Assembly: GCA_026874595.1 (NCBI GenBank)
Contig: CM049317.1
Coordinates: 14,748,882-14,812,881 of the forward strand
DNA length: 64,000 nt
Reading direction: 5' to 3'
Source of the DNA: Sipunculus nudus
Taxonomy: Eukaryota > Annelida > Sipuncula > Golfingiida > Sipunculidae
The notes below the pieces were generated by a model. That model had not been told where the DNA came from, did no database searches, and saw only the letters and a list, made by a program, of their open reading frames with translations. This document shows positions 59,461 to 64,000 of this stretch, piece after piece (position 1 is the stretch's first letter; every line of letters begins with the position of its first letter). The position numbers and the translations under genes are program-made.

Positions 59461-61965
59461 TAATGTGAGAATTAACCACAACAAAGAGTACATGTATAGG
59501 GGAAACAACTATGTATCTATATCCAAAGATCATAATGGTCAATACATGAACCCTGCACACAGTAAAGCAGAAGTACTGTACAAAAATGGCTGTTAGCGTT
59601 CAGAAAAGGATTTCACATATTTTATGTACACATAAGTCCGTATTTTTGGTGGCTACATTAGCAGTGTAAGCTGGTTTTATCAACATCATAACAGCATCCC
59701 CCGTTGGGAGACAGATGTACAGTATATAAACACTAAAATGATCCTACTGTAATCAATGTCTTGGAATAATCCTTGAAATTTTAACAGCAACACCCATATC
59801 TTAAAGAAATTTTGGACAGTGGTCAAATATAGGTGCAAATTAATATTATAACTGAAGCAGAAGTTCAAAGACATTACTGAACGGCCTAAATAGCTCTGGT
59901 TTTTGTTCTTAAGGGCTAGTTGCCCCAGGAGTCTTCATTGATATAAATTGAGATAGCCTTCCAGTATGCAGTTTTAAAAGTTCAACAGACTAAAGCAGAT
60001 GAGTGTTCCTTCTTATTTTTTTGTTTATTGACTTCACATTCTCAATAAAATAAAACTAAGTGTATCGTTTTGCAAAAAAAAAACCTTGGGCAACCAGTAT
60101 ATCCGCATGTTTTACCTGGATGAATTTTAATACATTCTGAGTCAGACAAACATTTCAAGCCCACACATTGCAGGAGCTATTTTGCCAACAGCCCGAGTGA
60201 AAAATAATGTCATACCTTGAACTGACGTCTTTGTCACATAACTGTTGTTTTATAAACAAACTGAAACAACACTCAGAATCATAGATATGGAAAGTAGCAA
60301 AGTAAATACAAAATTGATGGGAACATCTGCATATTTCAATATTTGTGTCAGGATAAAAGGTATTTGTAAAGAATATTAATTTTTTTATTCACATACATAT
60401 TTGGCAAAAGAAACATGCAAACAGGTTCTGGGATGGACTATATATTAACTGCGTTAATTACAACGGTTAGCGTTTATATGTCAATTTTGTGACTGAGCTC
60501 ACATGCTCTGACTCAACAGTTCTGTGGGAAGTAAAAACAAACCATTTGCTTTTGTGAGTTTTATTTGATAAATGCCACTGCTTTTTAGAGTAGAAACAGC
60601 ATGTTCATGGAAAAAATAAAGCAAAGTAAATGGGTAGCCCTAACAGGTAAAACTAATTGTCTTGTTGTCATGATATCCTCGTATCCCAGGGGCAGATTTA
60701 GAGGGGAGCAGGGGAGTTTGCCCCCCTTTTTCAATTTAAAAAATTTGTGAAATAGACAAATAAGATCCGGATTTTTCATCATGATGCAGTTTCAATATAA
60801 TACACATATTCCATTGGATACTTTATGGTAACCCAGCTTGCATCATTATAGCCTAAATTTTCAAAATTTGAGGGGGAAATATAGCCCCTGTATCTTTGGT
60901 ATAAACTTTAACATAACATGGTATATGCTAGTATGAAACCATCATACTTAGTCAACTAAGATTCCATATGCCTGGGATGTGGATCCAACATCCGGAAAGC
61001 AGATAAAAATCGATACTGACTTCATAGATAAAGTAAAATTATATATGCCAAGATTTGCCATACAGAACATGTGTCTGGAAAAATGAAAGGCTACATGTAG
61101 CAAAAATGTTCATAGGCATAGTGGATGCGAGATATAGCAATTATAACATGCTGCAGTACTGATATAGGTCTGATACATGTACATGAAATATCTGAAAACA
61201 ATTTCCGGATACCACAAGACACAAGCAATGTGCATGAAAGCTTAGCTTAATATGATTATAATTTGTTATTTATTTCTTGCTGTATAAATGATTTAATCGC
61301 AACATTTTTTTATGTATTACAAATCACCAAAGCTAGGCTGCTGAACAATATCAACAATATCACATATTATGAATCACCCAGGATAGCAAATCCCTTGGGA
61401 CAACCCTCAACCAGAGTGAATACACATCCCGTCAATCAGGCAGTAACAGTTATCAGATGTTCACCATGAGAATATCAGGCGTTACATTACTGTATGATGT
61501 ATTCCCAGAAAGGATAATAGATAGGGAAACATAGTTTTTTACAAACACGGAAATCCCCTCCAAAACCCTTGGCCTTGCCATGTGATAAGAGCTCACGATA
61601 TCAAAACAGAAGCTTCATGTGTCGTGTGCTATGTGCAAATCATGCTTGCCATTTCCCATTTTTATTATAATCATGTTCTATTGATAAAACTATCCTTTTG
61701 AAATTTCCCCTTAAATTTGTCTTCATGTCAAGTATACTTCAAAAACATGAATTCATAGAGCTTGTGTTTGGTGCTGTTTATTGAATGAACATGTAAGTAA
61801 TATGATGATCAAAACCATGGGACTTCTGGATTTCCCATACTGTGGTTGCCTGTCTATTACTAGTATTAACAGTGGTTTCAAATTTGATATATTATCAGAT
61901 AATTAGCATGCAATTATCCAGAAATCATTACAAGTAATTCAGACATAAAGGTACAAATATACATT
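59461..61965. other. AT-rich flank, no gene seen
   Basis: No recognisable exon, RNA or repeat family beyond short A/T runs. Confidence 0.45.
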
Positions 61966-61969
61966 TGCA

Positions 61970-62830
61970 ATAATATGCGTATCACCTCACTTAATTCATT
62001 TTGGCAGAATACAAAATTTTCTCAGTGTCCTATTGTCCCCAATCCCACTGTTTTATACATTGTTTTGGTTCTGTTTGTGAGTAAACACAGTCCACATGTG
62101 TCTGTTGACAATATGATCGCATTTACCGTAAGACATGCGCGACAACTTCCAAGCAAGGAGAAGAAACATGGAAGAATATACAAAGAAGGGACACCAGTTA
62201 AAAGCTAAGAAACCCTTGATGAATCAGGTGGCCTGCTCCCCTCTTAGAGCTCTGCAATTATCACCGATTATTGATTAATCAAATCGATGTTTTGAAAACT
62301 TCAATTCTCAATTATCTGTTTTTATCCTCAAGAAATGGTCCACCAAATTTCATAGATTTGTGCCGGAATATTGTCCATTTCCACATGAAAATTATATTCA
62401 AGGTCGGTCTCTCAGTATCTCAGTCTTGCTGGAAGATGATCTAGAATGCAAATCTAGAAATTCACAAGGTAAAAAAAAAAAATTGTAGTTCATTCTTCAC
62501 TTCCAAGGTGGCAGCAGTGTGAGTGTAAGCAGTCCCCATACTGTACAACTGTCATGTAAAATAATTGATTATTTATCGATAATCAGCTGCCACCAGTTCT
62601 GATTAATCAATTACAAATTTTAGATCCAATTCCTAGCTCTACCCACTATGCTCATGTTTTGAACCACTGATTGCACCCATTGCAAGCTTTTTTTCACCCA
62701 TGTACAGGTGTGTAAGCAAACAGTTTTAGAACAAAATATTGAGAGATACCATAATGTTTTAAGGTGACAGTTCACAAATTTTAAGAATATTTAACATGCC
62801 TGGTATGTGAATAGGTCCATTAAGGAGAGA
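61970..62830 (+). repeat. Diverged segmental duplicate, copy 2 (interrupted)
   Basis: Same anchors as 56895-57371: CTGTTTTATACATTGTT at 62048, ACACAGTCCACATGTG, GCACCCATTGCAA at 62673, CATGTACAGGTGTG, GCCTGGTATGTGAATAGGTCC. Anchor offsets change from 5058 to 5465 bp, the jump being the insertion at 62245-62641. Confidence 0.75.
62245..62641. mobile_element. 397-bp insertion with TAGAGCT ends
   Basis: Begins TAGAGCTCTGCAATTATC and ends GATCCAATTCCTAGCTCTA (7-bp perfect inverted ends, weaker further in). GATTAATCAA motifs lie near both ends (62270-62281, 62600-62611). Its length matches the extra 407 bp in copy 2. The TAGAGCT ends suggest an old hAT-like MITE; flanks CCCCTCT / CCCACTAT are at best a decayed duplication. 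Confidence 0.5.
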
Positions 62831-64000
62831 ATGCCTTAGATAAAGCAGCACCATATTTTACCGCAGACACTCGGACAGTTAGAACTACAGACCTTCAGGT
62901 CTCATCCAAACATCTAAACCATGCGGCTGCATCATATCCCAACTAGTGCCAGTGCTATCAGTACCAGTCATCTTCATACTACCAAGTCTATGGCTACTCC
63001 GACACAGACCTTGATTCATTGACCCTTTCCGGTGGGAAAAAATGACCTTGGGAACAAGGTCAAGGTAAAAAAAATAAATACCAGGTGTAAATTTGTGTTT
63101 CGAGACTAAAATTGTACCTAAATTTCAGCTACATTGGAGATCAAGAACAGAAAATTGCGGTAGAAAGAAAAAGAATAAAAAAGAAAACAAGGCCTACCAG
63201 CCTTATAAATGCAAACCTGTGCAATAGGATACGCATCAGGTATTATGCTAGCATGATGACATGCTTGACTGTTTCTTTTCAAGTAAAAGGCAGGTACTGA
63301 ACATTTTAAAAACATGTATACATATGCCCTATTTCAGGCTGATATATCAAATCCCTATTCATAAATAAGCAGTAAATTTGGCACTGCTAGCTCTGACAGT
63401 TTTTGAGCTAGCATAGATTAATGTAAGGACAACGGCGGAAGCTGCAACATCTCATAAGCTCACAGGTTAACTAAAAAACTGTTTTAATTTGAAATTGATG
63501 GTTTGTTTTCAGGGGGACCTATGTACATCGGTCCACAAAAAAAAAATTTACCCAGATTTGGATATAGAAATAAACTCATAAACCCCTATAAGCCCTCCCT
63601 CATTGCCAGAGGAGAAGTATGAAAAACTCACTACACAAGACACGAACCAATCAAGAATGATTTCAGTTTCACCAGCTCAGTGAAAACATGAGAGCTGTGT
63701 AAATGCATATGGATAACTTCCTTCTATTTTAAGGATACTGGAAATAATTGTCATTAACCAATAGGAAGTGTGCCGATGAATCAAAGCTACCCATAACGAT
63801 AAGGTTTTATTCTAGTTTACTTTTTTAAGGATTTCCGTGTCATCTTTTTGCTGGCTAAACAAGGATGTGCAAAGTACTATATAACCATATTTTTATTTAT
63901 CGCAAAATCGCTATTTTATCATAGGTTTCACTTTACGTAAATGATCCATTGTACTATGTCATATACAGTGAAATAAAGATTAAAATACATGAATCTGTTC
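62831..64000. other. AT-rich end of window, no gene seen
   Basis: No supported exon. A short GACCTTGGGAACAAGGTCAAGG segment at 63043-63065 resembles 40449-40480 (both followed by AATAAATA(C/T)CAGGTG), a minor dispersed repeat. Confidence 0.4.

Noticed and set aside
59414-59596. 60-codon frame in the CpG-richer segment as a first exon
   Set aside because: On the strand opposite to CDK4/6, no similarity and no clear splice donor.

Overview
The window is animal nuclear DNA: AT-rich and intron-rich, with abundant microsatellites and many dispersed and tandem repeats. One protein-coding gene can be supported. It lies on the minus strand from about 54.1 kb down to 8.6 kb and encodes a cyclin-dependent kinase of the CDK4/6 family, closest in its motifs to CDK6. 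The repeats suggest a mollusc, most likely a bivalve: tandem units of about 146 bp carrying GACCTTGACCTTTGACC, (ACGG)n tracts, and element ends reading CAGCTGAGCTAAAAA. The species assignment is an inference from repeat style.

Gene layout (minus strand, 5' to 3'): E1 53766-54096, E2 30226-30361, E3 13353-13520, E4 11973-12082, E5 11439-11489, E6 9369-9513, E7 8585-8902. All junctions are GT/AG and the phases join exactly, giving 400 codons from the Met at 54040 or 387 from the Met at 54001. The first two introns are very large (23.4 and 16.7 kb); the last four are 0.47-1.9 kb. E1 starts at a splice acceptor, so at least one more 5' exon lies upstream, probably outside the window. The 83-residue C-terminal tail is unlike vertebrate CDK4/6 and carries two NPF tripeptides.

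Non-coding layout: 1-8.55 kb is the 3' flank or 3' UTR and is nearly repeat-free. 9.5-14.9 kb holds compact introns with a 1.1 kb TA-flanked TIR element, two paralogous trimeric repeat blocks either side of E3, and a tRNA-derived SINE. 15.9-21.4 kb holds composite elements ending in (ACGG)n plus a terminal hairpin. 24.6-28.06 kb is a GACCTTGACC array split by a 2.05 kb hAT-type element with a perfect 8-bp target duplication. 28.5 and 34.1 kb carry an inverted pair of PIF/Harbinger-like MITEs bracketing E2. 33.1-33.7 kb is a second array. 36.7-38.9 kb is a 2.2 kb TIR element. 45.9-46.5 kb is a 17-bp minisatellite. 53.56-53.71 kb is a SINE-like repeat beside E1. 56.9-62.8 kb holds a diverged segmental duplication and a long TCA-rich compound satellite.

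I found no bacterial-type operon, CRISPR array, RNA operon, virus or novel multi-gene system. The most useful observations concern how mobile DNA is placed around individual CDK4/6 exons, and the tandem amplification of nuclear-receptor-like half-sites inside the gene.
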